Positions 30,218 to 38,623 of a DNA stretch of 64,000 nucleotides are shown in pieces. Position numbers and translations under genes: made by a program. This DNA comes from Bacteroidia bacterium (GTDB lineage Bacteria; Bacteroidota; Bacteroidia; Flavobacteriales; Flavobacteriaceae), in the NCBI GenBank assembly GCA_030431695.1, contig JAUIIU010000002.1, positions 57,309 through 121,308 on the forward strand, given 5' to 3'. How positions within the stretch are numbered: the stretch's first letter is position 1; the number at the start of each line of letters is the position of its first letter. Below the pieces are notes generated by a model that had not been told where the DNA came from, did not search any database, and worked only from the letters and a program-made list of their open reading frames with translations.

Positions 30218-30622
30218 ATGACCTATATAGAAAAACCCCAAATTGCTTTCTACCAGAAAGTTGGCGAATTATTCTACGCCGTGGCTGCGGCAGACAAAGT
30301 CGTTCGCGAATCGGAATACAATGCACTCAAGAAACTGGTTCGTGAAGTTTGGTCGAAACATGACTCCAGTGTGGATGAATTCGATTCTCAGGCCATATAT
30401 CAAATGGAGGTGGTCTTTGACTGGTTCGACTATGAACAAATGGATTCCGACGCTTGCTACGAGAGTTTCGAAAATTATATGAAAGAACATCCTTCGCTCT
30501 TTACCGAGGAACGCAAAAAACTCATTTATCTTACCGCAAACGAGATAGCCGATGCCTTCTCTGGCAAGAATAAATCGGAACTCATCATCCTTGGAAAACT
30601 TCAATTACTTCTAACTGCTTAG
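30218..30622 (+). CDS. TerB-like helical protein, unknown function
   Basis: YQKVGELFYAVAAADKVVRESEYNALKKLVREVW resembles TerB/tellurite-resistance-like N-region. Confidence 0.65.
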   Translation: MTYIEKPQIAFYQKVGELFYAVAAADKVVRESEYNALKKLVREVWSKHDSSVDEFDSQAIYQMEVVFDWFDYEQMDSDACYESFENYMKEHPSLFTEERKKLIYLTANEIADAFSGKNKSELIILGKLQLLLTA

Positions 30623-30670
30623 ATCCATTCGGTTTCAAATAAATTGAGTTTTTCGGCCACAAAGTGTTGC

Positions 30671-30682
30671 TGAGGAATATCA
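30671..30682. promoter_or_regulatory. degenerate Fnr-like box TGAGGAATATCA (30733 promoter)
   Basis: Centre 30676.5; plus -7 TATTTTTA at 30706 (29.5 bp). Confidence 0.4.
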
Positions 30683-30732
30683 TATTTATTGCCGAACCTT
30701 GCTCTTATTTTTACTGAAACAAGTCCAATATC

Positions 30733-31611
30733 ATGAAACGAGCATTATTAGTCACTACTGTACTTCTTCTGCTTCTGGCCTGTAAGGAAGATGCAAAAAA
30801 GGAGGTGATAGATGAAACACTGATCGAGGAAACAGATTCCCAGGTCGGGGATACTATTGTCGCCAACGAGAATGATCTCGATCTGCAACGACAGATAGAT
30901 GTAGAGCTTCGAAAGAAGCAACTGGTGGAAAGGCCGGACGAACGGGAACAACTGGAAGAACTGATCATCGCCAAACAATTTCTCAGGGAGGAAGATCTGT
31001 ATACCATAGATTTCAAATACCCATTCCTCAATGAAAACCTGAAACCATCTTATGTCAATTTCAACGAATACATCGCCGAGACCTACCTCGACATTCCCGG
31101 TGTGGAAGCACAGATACTCGAAGACAAGGAATTGCTTTGTGATACGCTTCGAATCAATAAATATCGCGAAAAAAGATATGTGGATTACAAGGTGTACAAC
31201 GTGAATGAAAAACTGGTGAGCGTCTTGTTCTACAAGGAAAACTTCTATTCCGGAACCCTACACCCCTCCTTCACCTTCGACTGTCTGAATTTTGACCTGG
31301 GCAGGTCGGTTTTCATGAATTACGAGGATTTCTTTATCGAAGGTTCCGAAGAAGAATTGCGGAAGATCCTGAACGAGATCCTGATCGCCAGGATAGAATC
31401 CGGTGAAGTGTATTACGATTGCTGGGGTATTTCCGAAGAAGACTTCTTCGAATACAAGGATAACTTCGTAGTGGACGACAGGAAGGTGGAATACTATTTC
31501 GACGACTGCGTAATATGTCCTACCTACACAGGGAATTTTTCGGTAGAGATACCGCTGGAGGAATTATTACCTGTACTGAGACGGTATAACCTGAACCCAC
31601 TGCAACTTTAA
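30733..31611 (+). CDS. hypothetical lipoprotein
   Basis: MKRALLVTTVLLLLLACKED lipobox; coding-like throughout. Confidence 0.7.
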   Translation: MKRALLVTTVLLLLLACKEDAKKEVIDETLIEETDSQVGDTIVANENDLDLQRQIDVELRKKQLVERPDEREQLEELIIAKQFLREEDLYTIDFKYPFLNENLKPSYVNFNEYIAETYLDIPGVEAQILEDKELLCDTLRINKYREKRYVDYKVYNVNEKLVSVLFYKENFYSGTLHPSFTFDCLNFDLGRSVFMNYEDFFIEGSEEELRKILNEILIARIESGEVYYDCWGISEEDFFEYKDNFVVDDRKVEYYFDDCVICPTYTGNFSVEIPLEELLPVLRRYNLNPLQL

Positions 31612-31628
31612 GTATAACCTTTGCTCTT

Positions 31629-31931
31629 ATGAGATCCTCCTTCAACGATATCATCAAAGGTAACAAGCTGGTCCTTGTAGACTTTTCAGCCGAATGGTGC
31701 GGTCCCTGTAAGGTACTTGGCCCCATCCTAACGGAAGTAAAAATGGAGATTGGAGATACTGCCCGAATAGTTAAGATCGATGTCGATAAGAACCAGGCCT
31801 TGTCTGCACGGTACAAGGTCATGGGCGTTCCCACCCTGATATTATTTAAGGACGGGGCTCAAATTTGGAGACAATCCGGGGTGATGCAGAAACAAGAGTT
31901 AGTATCTTTACTGCAGTCCAACGCTACATGA
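31629..31931 (+). CDS. thioredoxin family protein
   Basis: VDFSAEWCGPCKVLGPIL. Confidence 0.95.
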   Translation: MRSSFNDIIKGNKLVLVDFSAEWCGPCKVLGPILTEVKMEIGDTARIVKIDVDKNQALSARYKVMGVPTLILFKDGAQIWRQSGVMQKQELVSLLQSNAT

Positions 31932-32581
31932 AACCCCTGAACCAATACATAGACCACACCCTGCTACATCCCGCCGCATTGCCGGAAGATATCATTAAGT
32001 TATGCGACGAGGCCAGGAAATTCAATTTTTACGCGGTTTGTGTTAACAGCAGTTATGTGTATCTGGCTGTTAAGGAATTGCATGACAGTCCGGTTAAAAT
32101 TGCAGCTACAGTTGGTTTTCCATTGGGTGCGAGTTCAACCAAAGCCAAGGTGGCCGAAGCAGCGCAAGCCGTCAGTGAAGGTGCCGATGAGATCGATATG
32201 GTGATGAATATAGGTTTCCTGAGATCAGGGCTTCACAAGAATGTGAAAGAAGACATTGAAGCCGTTAAGAAAGCCATTGGCAACAAGGCACTCAAAGTGA
32301 TACTTGAAACCTGCTATCTCACAGATTCTGAAAAGAAGACTGCATGCCAGATCGCCGAAAAAGCCGGTGCCGATTACGTTAAGACCTCAACCGGATTTGG
32401 CGATGGAGGTGCAACCTTTGAAGATGTGGCTTTAATGCGTTCTTCTGTAAGTAAGACGGTAAAGATCAAGGCCTCCGGAGGTATCAGCTCCTATGAGGAA
32501 GCCATGAAGTATATCGGGTTGGGGGTGGATAGGATAGGTACTAGCAGGGGAATACAATTGATCAAAGGACATTCAGAATAA
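31928..32581 (+). CDS. deoC: deoxyribose-phosphate aldolase
   Basis: NQYIDHTLLHPAA, KVILETCYLT, DYVKTSTGFGDGGAT, KASGGI; ATGA overlap, start revised from 31865. Confidence 0.95.
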   Translation: MKPLNQYIDHTLLHPAALPEDIIKLCDEARKFNFYAVCVNSSYVYLAVKELHDSPVKIAATVGFPLGASSTKAKVAEAAQAVSEGADEIDMVMNIGFLRSGLHKNVKEDIEAVKKAIGNKALKVILETCYLTDSEKKTACQIAEKAGADYVKTSTGFGDGGATFEDVALMRSSVSKTVKIKASGGISSYEEAMKYIGLGVDRIGTSRGIQLIKGHSE

Positions 32582-32585
32582 AGTT

Positions 32586-33290
32586 ATGAGTACACACCTT
32601 GAGGCCCGGAAGGGCGACATTGCAGAATCCGTACTACTTCCCGGTGACCCCATGAGGGCAAAATGGATTGCCGAAACTTTCCTTGAGGACGCGGTATGCT
32701 ATAACGATGTGCGAGCTATGCTGGGTTATACGGGAACGTACAAAGGGAAACGGATCTCGGTACAGGGATCGGGAATGGGGATACCTTCGGCACTTATATA
32801 TTGTCATGAACTCATTACCGAATACGGCGTGAAGAACCTGATCCGCGTAGGAAGTGCGGGATCCTATCAACCGGATATAAAACTCAGGGATATTGTGATC
32901 GCAATGGCAGCGTCTTCTACTTCGGGGATCAATAATTCCCGCTTTATCAATGCCGATTACTCCCCAACTGCGAACTTCGAACTGCTTATAAAGGCTGCCA
33001 ACTATGCCAGTAAACACAACATCCCGATCAAAGCGGGTAACGTGTTGTCCACTGACGAATTCTACGAAGACAACCCAGATGCTTTTAAATTATGGGCCGA
33101 GTTCGGTGTGCTTTGTGTAGAAATGGAAGCTGCAGGACTGTATACCATCGCGGCCAAGCACAACGTGAGAGCTTTAGCGATTCTTACTATTTCGGATTCA
33201 CTTGTCAGTCATCAGAGAAGCAGCCAGGAAGAGCGAGAAAGCACATTCACACAAATGGTGGAAATCGCCTTGAACACTCTCATCGAATAA
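32586..33290 (+). CDS. deoD: purine-nucleoside phosphorylase
   Basis: LLPGDPMRAKWIAETFL, RVGSAGSYQPDIKLRDIVIA, VEMEAAGLYTIA. Confidence 0.95.
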   Translation: MSTHLEARKGDIAESVLLPGDPMRAKWIAETFLEDAVCYNDVRAMLGYTGTYKGKRISVQGSGMGIPSALIYCHELITEYGVKNLIRVGSAGSYQPDIKLRDIVIAMAASSTSGINNSRFINADYSPTANFELLIKAANYASKHNIPIKAGNVLSTDEFYEDNPDAFKLWAEFGVLCVEMEAAGLYTIAAKHNVRALAILTISDSLVSHQRSSQEERESTFTQMVEIALNTLIE

Positions 33291-33291
33291 A

Positions 33292-33318
33292 AAGGGGGTC
33301 CGTTCGGAACCCCCTTCT
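33292..33318 (+). terminator. terminator after deoD
   Basis: aAGGGGGTccgttcggaACCCCCTt. Confidence 0.75.
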
Positions 33319-33339
33319 TAACTAACAATTAGCCGTAAA

Positions 33340-34176
33340 TTACATTTTGAAAGTAATGACAGGTAGATCGGAGTGATTTACCAGGTCCTCACTTATACTT
33401 CCGGAGAAGAAATGTGCCAGCCCTTTGCGACCATGAGTTGGGATGGCGATCAGATCGGCATTCACCTTGTTGCTATATGTGAATATCCCTTCTTCGATGG
33501 AGTAGGCGCTGTAGTACACCACGTCGTTCACGCCATATTCGCCATTTACACCAGCTTCAGTAAAGAAATCGGCTACTTTTTCCTCCATTTCCTGAGTGCT
33601 TCTGAATCCGTCTCCAGGGGTATTTATGTAGACCAATTGCATGTTGACATCAAGTTGGTCGAATAACTTCTTTGCTTTTTTGAACGAAGAGATATTCTCC
33701 TTATCAAAGTTATTGGCAAAGATCACTTTGTTCATCGCCTGGTCGCCCATACGATTCTTGATCACCAGAACGGGCATTTCGGAAGTTCGGACTACTTTTT
33801 CGGTATTCGAACCAACAAATACTTCTTTCAAACCGCTGCTTCCGTGTGATCCCATTACGATAAGATCCGCATCGAACTCTTTGGCCACGGAATCAATTTC
33901 GTGGAATAACTTGTAATTCTGAACCGTTGTCTGCACCTCGATCCCTTTGAGGTAATCTCGGTCCAGGAACTCCTGGAAGCGCTTTTCGGCCAGCTTCATA
34001 TAGTACATGGCTTCGAATACTTCCTGTGAATCATCCTTGGTAAGAACGGCTTGCGACAAGCCCATCATATGCAATGCAACTATGGAAGCGTCATGCCTTT
34101 TGGCGATCTTGGCAGCCACTTCCAAAGCGTATTCGGAATGATTCGAGAAATCTATGGGTACTAAGAGAGTTTTCAT
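33340..34176 (-). CDS. universal stress protein (tandem UspA)
   Basis: KTLLVPIDFSNHSEYAL...VMGSHGSSGLKEVFVGSNTEKVVRTSEMPVLVIK. Confidence 0.93.
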   Translation of the reverse strand: MKTLLVPIDFSNHSEYALEVAAKIAKRHDASIVALHMMGLSQAVLTKDDSQEVFEAMYYMKLAEKRFQEFLDRDYLKGIEVQTTVQNYKLFHEIDSVAKEFDADLIVMGSHGSSGLKEVFVGSNTEKVVRTSEMPVLVIKNRMGDQAMNKVIFANNFDKENISSFKKAKKLFDQLDVNMQLVYINTPGDGFRSTQEMEEKVADFFTEAGVNGEYGVNDVVYYSAYSIEEGIFTYSNKVNADLIAIPTHGRKGLAHFFSGSISEDLVNHSDLPVITFKM

Positions 34177-34202
34177 GTTATTTGGGTTTTGGTTTATTAG
34201 GA

Positions 34203-34505
34203 TTAGTGATTGAAGGTTGTTTCTTTTCGTTTCTTAAGCTGGCGTCCGAGATCATTCAGCGTCTCTTTAACCGCCACCTCAAAATTAGCTTCTTTGGATG
34301 TTGCAAATATCTTTGGTCCGGGTAAACTAAGTTCGATCTCACAGATCTTCTTCCCCATCGCATCCTTTTCCTTCTCCAATTTGAAATACACGTTTGCGGC
34401 AATAAGCCAGCTGTACTTTTTAGCTAATTTCTGTAGTCTTTTTTCAGTAAATTCAGTCAAAGATTCACTGGTTGGCATCTTTACGTATTGAATTGAAATT
34501 GTCAT
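34203..34505 (-). CDS. hpf: ribosome hibernation promoting factor / RaiA family
   Basis: MTISIQYVKMPTSESLTEFTEKRLQKLAKKY...EVAVKETLNDLGRQLKKRKE. Confidence 0.9.
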   Translation of the reverse strand: MTISIQYVKMPTSESLTEFTEKRLQKLAKKYSWLIAANVYFKLEKEKDAMGKKICEIELSLPGPKIFATSKEANFEVAVKETLNDLGRQLKKRKETTFNH

Positions 34506-34559
34506 ACCTGTTGTTGTTTAATTATATTCAAATGTACTTTTCTGATCATTTTTAAAATA

Positions 34560-34571
34560 TGACACACGTCA
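34560..34571. promoter_or_regulatory. Fnr-like box TGACACACGTCA (hpf-USP promoter)
   Basis: Centre 34565.5; minus-strand -7 TACATTTG begins at 34536 (29.5 bp). Confidence 0.72.
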
Positions 34572-34665
34572 TATGACCTGTATTTCCAATACTTTTGGAA
34601 AAACGTAAAGATCGCAGAAATATATGAAACCACATACTATCGGACTTCCGACTTTGCGTTAAATT

Positions 34666-34677
34666 TGATATTTATCA
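34666..34677. promoter_or_regulatory. Fnr-like box TGATATTTATCA (efflux operon promoter)
   Basis: Centre 34671.5; plus -7-like GAATTTTG at 34701 (29.5 bp, one mismatch). Confidence 0.55.
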
Positions 34678-34724
34678 TAGCCACAGTAAATATTATTACT
34701 GAATTTTGAAGCAAATCGCTGATA

Positions 34725-35807
34725 ATGAGAATCTACCCGATATTTAGCTTTATCGTAATCCTTTTGTTTGGCTGTAACTCAAGAAATGAAAGAATCCAGC
34801 CGGTGGAAATGGATCTTACCGAATCTGTTTACGCTTCTGCAACCGTGCAGCCGGACAGTCTTTACAAAGTATATGCTGCCGTAAACGGGATCCTGGATGA
34901 AATTTATGTCGAAGAAGGCGATACGGTTTCCAGGGGACAACCACTGATGAAGATCGTTAACACCAATCCTTCCCTTACAACCGAAAACGCCAAACTCGCC
35001 TACGAACTGGCCAGGAGTAACTTTTCAGGGAGTACCGGTTTGCTGAAATCATTGCTGGAAGAGATCGAATCGGCCAAGCTGAAACTGTCCAATGATTCCA
35101 TTTCCTATTTCAGGCAGAAGAACCTCTGGGAACAAAAGATCGGGTCTAAGGCGGAATATGATAACCGAAAGTTGGCCTTTGATATTTCCAGGAGAACCCT
35201 CACCCGGCTAGAAAACGACTATGCCAGAACCCGGAATGAACTTCAGACACAGGTGGAGCAGGCACAAAATCAATACAAGGCCTCCCTGGTAACCTTCGGG
35301 GATTTCACCATAAAAAGTAAACTGGACGGAACAGTATACGCCTTGAACAAGAATCCTGGGGAACTTGTGAGTTCAGTTGAACCCATTGCATCGGTTGGCT
35401 GCACAAACAACTTCCTGATCGAACTCCTGGTGGATGAAGTGGACGTTGTGAAGATAAGAGAAGACCAGCAGGTTATCGTTACCCTCGATGCTTATGAAGA
35501 CCGGGCCTTTGAAGCCCTTGTATCCAAGATCCTCCCGGAAAAAGACTTCAGGAATCAAACCTTCACGATCGAAGCCTCATTCGTCAACCCGCCGGATAGG
35601 TTGTACCCTGGGCTTTCAGGTGAGGCTAATGTGGTAGTGGCTATTAAGGAAAAGGTCCTGGCCATCCCAACGAACTACCTGGTCAATGGAACCAGTGTTG
35701 AAACAGAAAATGGTCTAGTGGAAATTGTTACGGGTCTCAGGAACCTTGACTATGTTGAAGTTGTTTCGGGGCTTTCCAAAGAAGATTATATCCTAAAGCC
35801 GGAATAA
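34725..35807 (+). CDS. HlyD-family periplasmic adaptor lipoprotein
   Basis: Biotinyl-lipoyl-like GILDEIYVEEGDTVSRGQPLMKI; lipobox FGC. Confidence 0.9.
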   Translation: MRIYPIFSFIVILLFGCNSRNERIQPVEMDLTESVYASATVQPDSLYKVYAAVNGILDEIYVEEGDTVSRGQPLMKIVNTNPSLTTENAKLAYELARSNFSGSTGLLKSLLEEIESAKLKLSNDSISYFRQKNLWEQKIGSKAEYDNRKLAFDISRRTLTRLENDYARTRNELQTQVEQAQNQYKASLVTFGDFTIKSKLDGTVYALNKNPGELVSSVEPIASVGCTNNFLIELLVDEVDVVKIREDQQVIVTLDAYEDRAFEALVSKILPEKDFRNQTFTIEASFVNPPDRLYPGLSGEANVVVAIKEKVLAIPTNYLVNGTSVETENGLVEIVTGLRNLDYVEVVSGLSKEDYILKPE

Positions 35808-37069
35808 TGAATCAAACGAAGGTTTTACTGAATATCGCAAAGACGCATTTGCTCACAAAGTTCCGGCAGACGTCCACTGCCGCGCTTGGTGTGACCTTCG
35901 GAATAGGAGCATATATTACCCTGGTGAGCTTTATGACCGGACTGAACAAGATGCTGGACGATATGATCCTGAACCAGACCCCGCATGTTCACATTTACAA
36001 TGAAATACAACCTTCGGAAGAGCAACCAATTCAACGGTATGAAACTTTCAAAAATGCCTTCAACGTAGTCCATACAGTAAAACCGAAACAAAATCAGAAC
36101 AGGATCCACGATGCTCTCCCAATCATTCAAAAACTAAACAGGGATCCAAATGTTCTGTGCGCATTACCACAGGTGCGGGCCCAGGTCTTTTACGTTGCCG
36201 GTACAATCGAAATGGGCGGGACGATCACCGGGATCGACATCATGAAAGAGGTTGAATACTTCAATTTTGCCGACTATATTGTTGAAGGCAACCCGGTAGA
36301 CCTGAAGAATACAGACAATGGAATTCTGCTTGGAATTGGAATTGCGGAGGATATGTCGCTGGAAATTGGCGATCGGGTGCAGGTCACTTCAACATCCGGA
36401 ACCGTTTTCCCACTGAAGATCGTAGGCTTCTTTCAAAGCGGATTGGCCGAGATCGACAATGCACGAAGCTATACGACCATCAAGACCGCTCAAAAACTGG
36501 TTCAGGGAGCGACAAACTACATAACGGATATCAACCTCAAACTCCGCAATATCTCCGAGGCTCCGGCCGTGGCGGGATCGGTAGAACGACAGTTCGGGCT
36601 GACGGCTGTTGATATCAACGAAGCAAACGCCCAGTTTGAAACCGGAACGACCATCCGAAACCTGATCACATACGCGGTATCGATTACACTTTTGATCGTT
36701 GCCGGCTTTGGTATATACAACATTCTAAATATGCTGATCTACGAAAAAATGAACGATATCGCTATTTTGAAAGCCACGGGCTTTTCAGGCGGTGACGTGC
36801 AACTCATCTTTATCATGCAGGCACTCATCATCGGGATCGTGGGTGGGATCCTGGGATTGATCATTGGCATCGGCCTGGCACACCTTATCGATGGTATACC
36901 ATTTGAAACCGAAGCCTTGCCAACGGTGTCCACTTATCCGGTCAATCACAATCCGTGGTTCTACGCTATCGGAATCACATTTGCCATCATATCCACATTC
37001 CTAGCCGGCTATCTGCCGTCACGAAGAGCAAAACGCATGGATCCGGTGAAAATAATCAGGGGACAGTAA
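35807..37069 (+). CDS. ABC transporter permease (MacB/FtsX/LolC-E type)
   Basis: IRNLITYAVSITLLIVAGFGIYNILNMLIYEKMNDIAILKATGFSGGDV. Confidence 0.93.
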   Translation: MNQTKVLLNIAKTHLLTKFRQTSTAALGVTFGIGAYITLVSFMTGLNKMLDDMILNQTPHVHIYNEIQPSEEQPIQRYETFKNAFNVVHTVKPKQNQNRIHDALPIIQKLNRDPNVLCALPQVRAQVFYVAGTIEMGGTITGIDIMKEVEYFNFADYIVEGNPVDLKNTDNGILLGIGIAEDMSLEIGDRVQVTSTSGTVFPLKIVGFFQSGLAEIDNARSYTTIKTAQKLVQGATNYITDINLKLRNISEAPAVAGSVERQFGLTAVDINEANAQFETGTTIRNLITYAVSITLLIVAGFGIYNILNMLIYEKMNDIAILKATGFSGGDVQLIFIMQALIIGIVGGILGLIIGIGLAHLIDGIPFETEALPTVSTYPVNHNPWFYAIGITFAIISTFLAGYLPSRRAKRMDPVKIIRGQ

Positions 37070-37070
37070 A

Positions 37071-37751
37071 ATGGAAAAGGTTCTTGAGGCTAGACATATC
37101 AACAAACATTTTCGGAAGCCTGTAGAGTTTCATGTGTTGAAAGACATAAACCTCGAAGTTCGAAAAGGCGAGTTCGTTACGGTTATGGGCAAGTCGGGCT
37201 GTGGCAAATCGACCCTTTTGTACATCCTGTCTACCATGGATACGGAGTACGATGGTGAATTATGGCTGAACAACAAGTTGATCAGCGGACTACATGCAGA
37301 CAGGCTCTCTCACATCAGGAATAAATACCTGGGGTTCGTCTTTCAGTTTCATTATTTATTATCTGAATTCACCGTTCTGGAAAACGTCATGCTACCCGCA
37401 AAGAAACTTGGAGAGCGACCCATTGAGCAGATCAGGGAGGATGCCATGCAAAAACTGGATGTGCTGGAGATCGGTCACCTCGCCGAAAAACGCGCAAACC
37501 GGATATCCGGTGGTGAAAAACAGCGGGTGGCCATAGCTAGGGCCCTCATCAACGATCCCGTACTTCTTATGGGAGATGAACCTACCGGGAATCTTGACAG
37601 TCAGAATGCTGAAAATGTCTTCCGGATATTCAGAAATCTTAGTCAGGAACAAGGCTTATCACTACTTGTGGTAACCCATGATGATGACTTTGCGCAAAAA
37701 ACCGACAGGATCATACGCATGGAGGACGGTTATATACTGGATAAGGGATAG
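37071..37751 (+). CDS. ABC transporter ATP-binding protein (LolD/MacB type)
   Basis: GKSGCGKSTLLYIL, RISGGEKQRVAIARALINDPVLLMGDEPTGNLDS. Confidence 0.96.
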   Translation: MEKVLEARHINKHFRKPVEFHVLKDINLEVRKGEFVTVMGKSGCGKSTLLYILSTMDTEYDGELWLNNKLISGLHADRLSHIRNKYLGFVFQFHYLLSEFTVLENVMLPAKKLGERPIEQIREDAMQKLDVLEIGHLAEKRANRISGGEKQRVAIARALINDPVLLMGDEPTGNLDSQNAENVFRIFRNLSQEQGLSLLVVTHDDDFAQKTDRIIRMEDGYILDKG

Positions 37752-38023
37752 AAAGGCACAGAGAGAACTTTCAGGTAATATCAAAAGTGTATAATAGATA
37801 TCATTGTCCGTCAGACGACAGGACCGGATTTTCATTAGGTAATGATATTGTTGCGATTGTTAGTAATACATTCCTTATCATTTACTACAATTATCTGAGT
37901 ATCAATTTAGTTCAGTATTCACCTTACCCCTTCAAAATTCAGGGATACAAAAGATCCTATTCGAACACATTCATACCAAAACAAGACGTTAGAAATTAAC
38001 GAATAATTGTTTATTTTGATGCG

Positions 38024-38617
38024 ATGAAAAAAGTATTAATTGTCTTTGCTCATCCAAGGTTTGAAAACTCCCGGGCAAATGCTGCCTTGGTTGATCGGTT
38101 AGGGGCGAAGGAACATCTTACCTTTCACGATCTTTACGAGGAATACCCGCATTTTCACATCGATGTGAAAAAAGAACAACAACTATTACAGGAAAATGAT
38201 ATCATTATCTGGCACCATCCATTTTACTGGTACAGTTGTCCGGCACTTTTAAAACAATGGTTCGATATGGTTTTGGAGTTCAATTGGGCATATGGCCCGG
38301 AGGGTCATGCACTGGAGGGTAAAACCGTGTTCAATGTTATCACTACCGGTAGTTCCAGAGAGGTTTATTGTTCCGAAGGAATTAACAGTTACACCATCAA
38401 TGAATTTCTACGTCCTTTCGAGCAAACCGCGAATCTCTGCGGAATGAGCTATCTGCCTCCTTTTGCAGTTATGGGCACTTATAATCTTACAGACGATCGA
38501 CTAAAGGCCTATGCCGATAAATATGAGAACTTAATTGATCAGCTTCAAAATGATCGTTTAACCGAGAGTTTGTCCAACTGCCTATTCCTGAACGATTCAT
38601 CATTGTTAAAAAACTAA
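38024..38617 (+). CDS. NAD(P)H-dependent quinone reductase (KefF-like)
   Basis: VFAHPRFENSRANAALVD...WHHPFYWYSCPALLKQWFDMVLEFNWAYG; next to KefC-like antiporter. Confidence 0.9.
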   Translation: MKKVLIVFAHPRFENSRANAALVDRLGAKEHLTFHDLYEEYPHFHIDVKKEQQLLQENDIIIWHHPFYWYSCPALLKQWFDMVLEFNWAYGPEGHALEGKTVFNVITTGSSREVYCSEGINSYTINEFLRPFEQTANLCGMSYLPPFAVMGTYNLTDDRLKAYADKYENLIDQLQNDRLTESLSNCLFLNDSSLLKN

Positions 38618-38623
38618 TCATTT

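Noticed and set aside
31865-31927. N-terminal extension of deoC into the thioredoxin gene
   Set aside because: ATGA overlap at 31928 and the DeoC start MKPLNQYIDHT make the shorter start more likely.
37752-38023. Fnr-like operator upstream of the KefF/KefC-like pair
   Set aside because: No TGA-N6-TCA palindrome found (TGAGTATCA has a 3-bp spacer).
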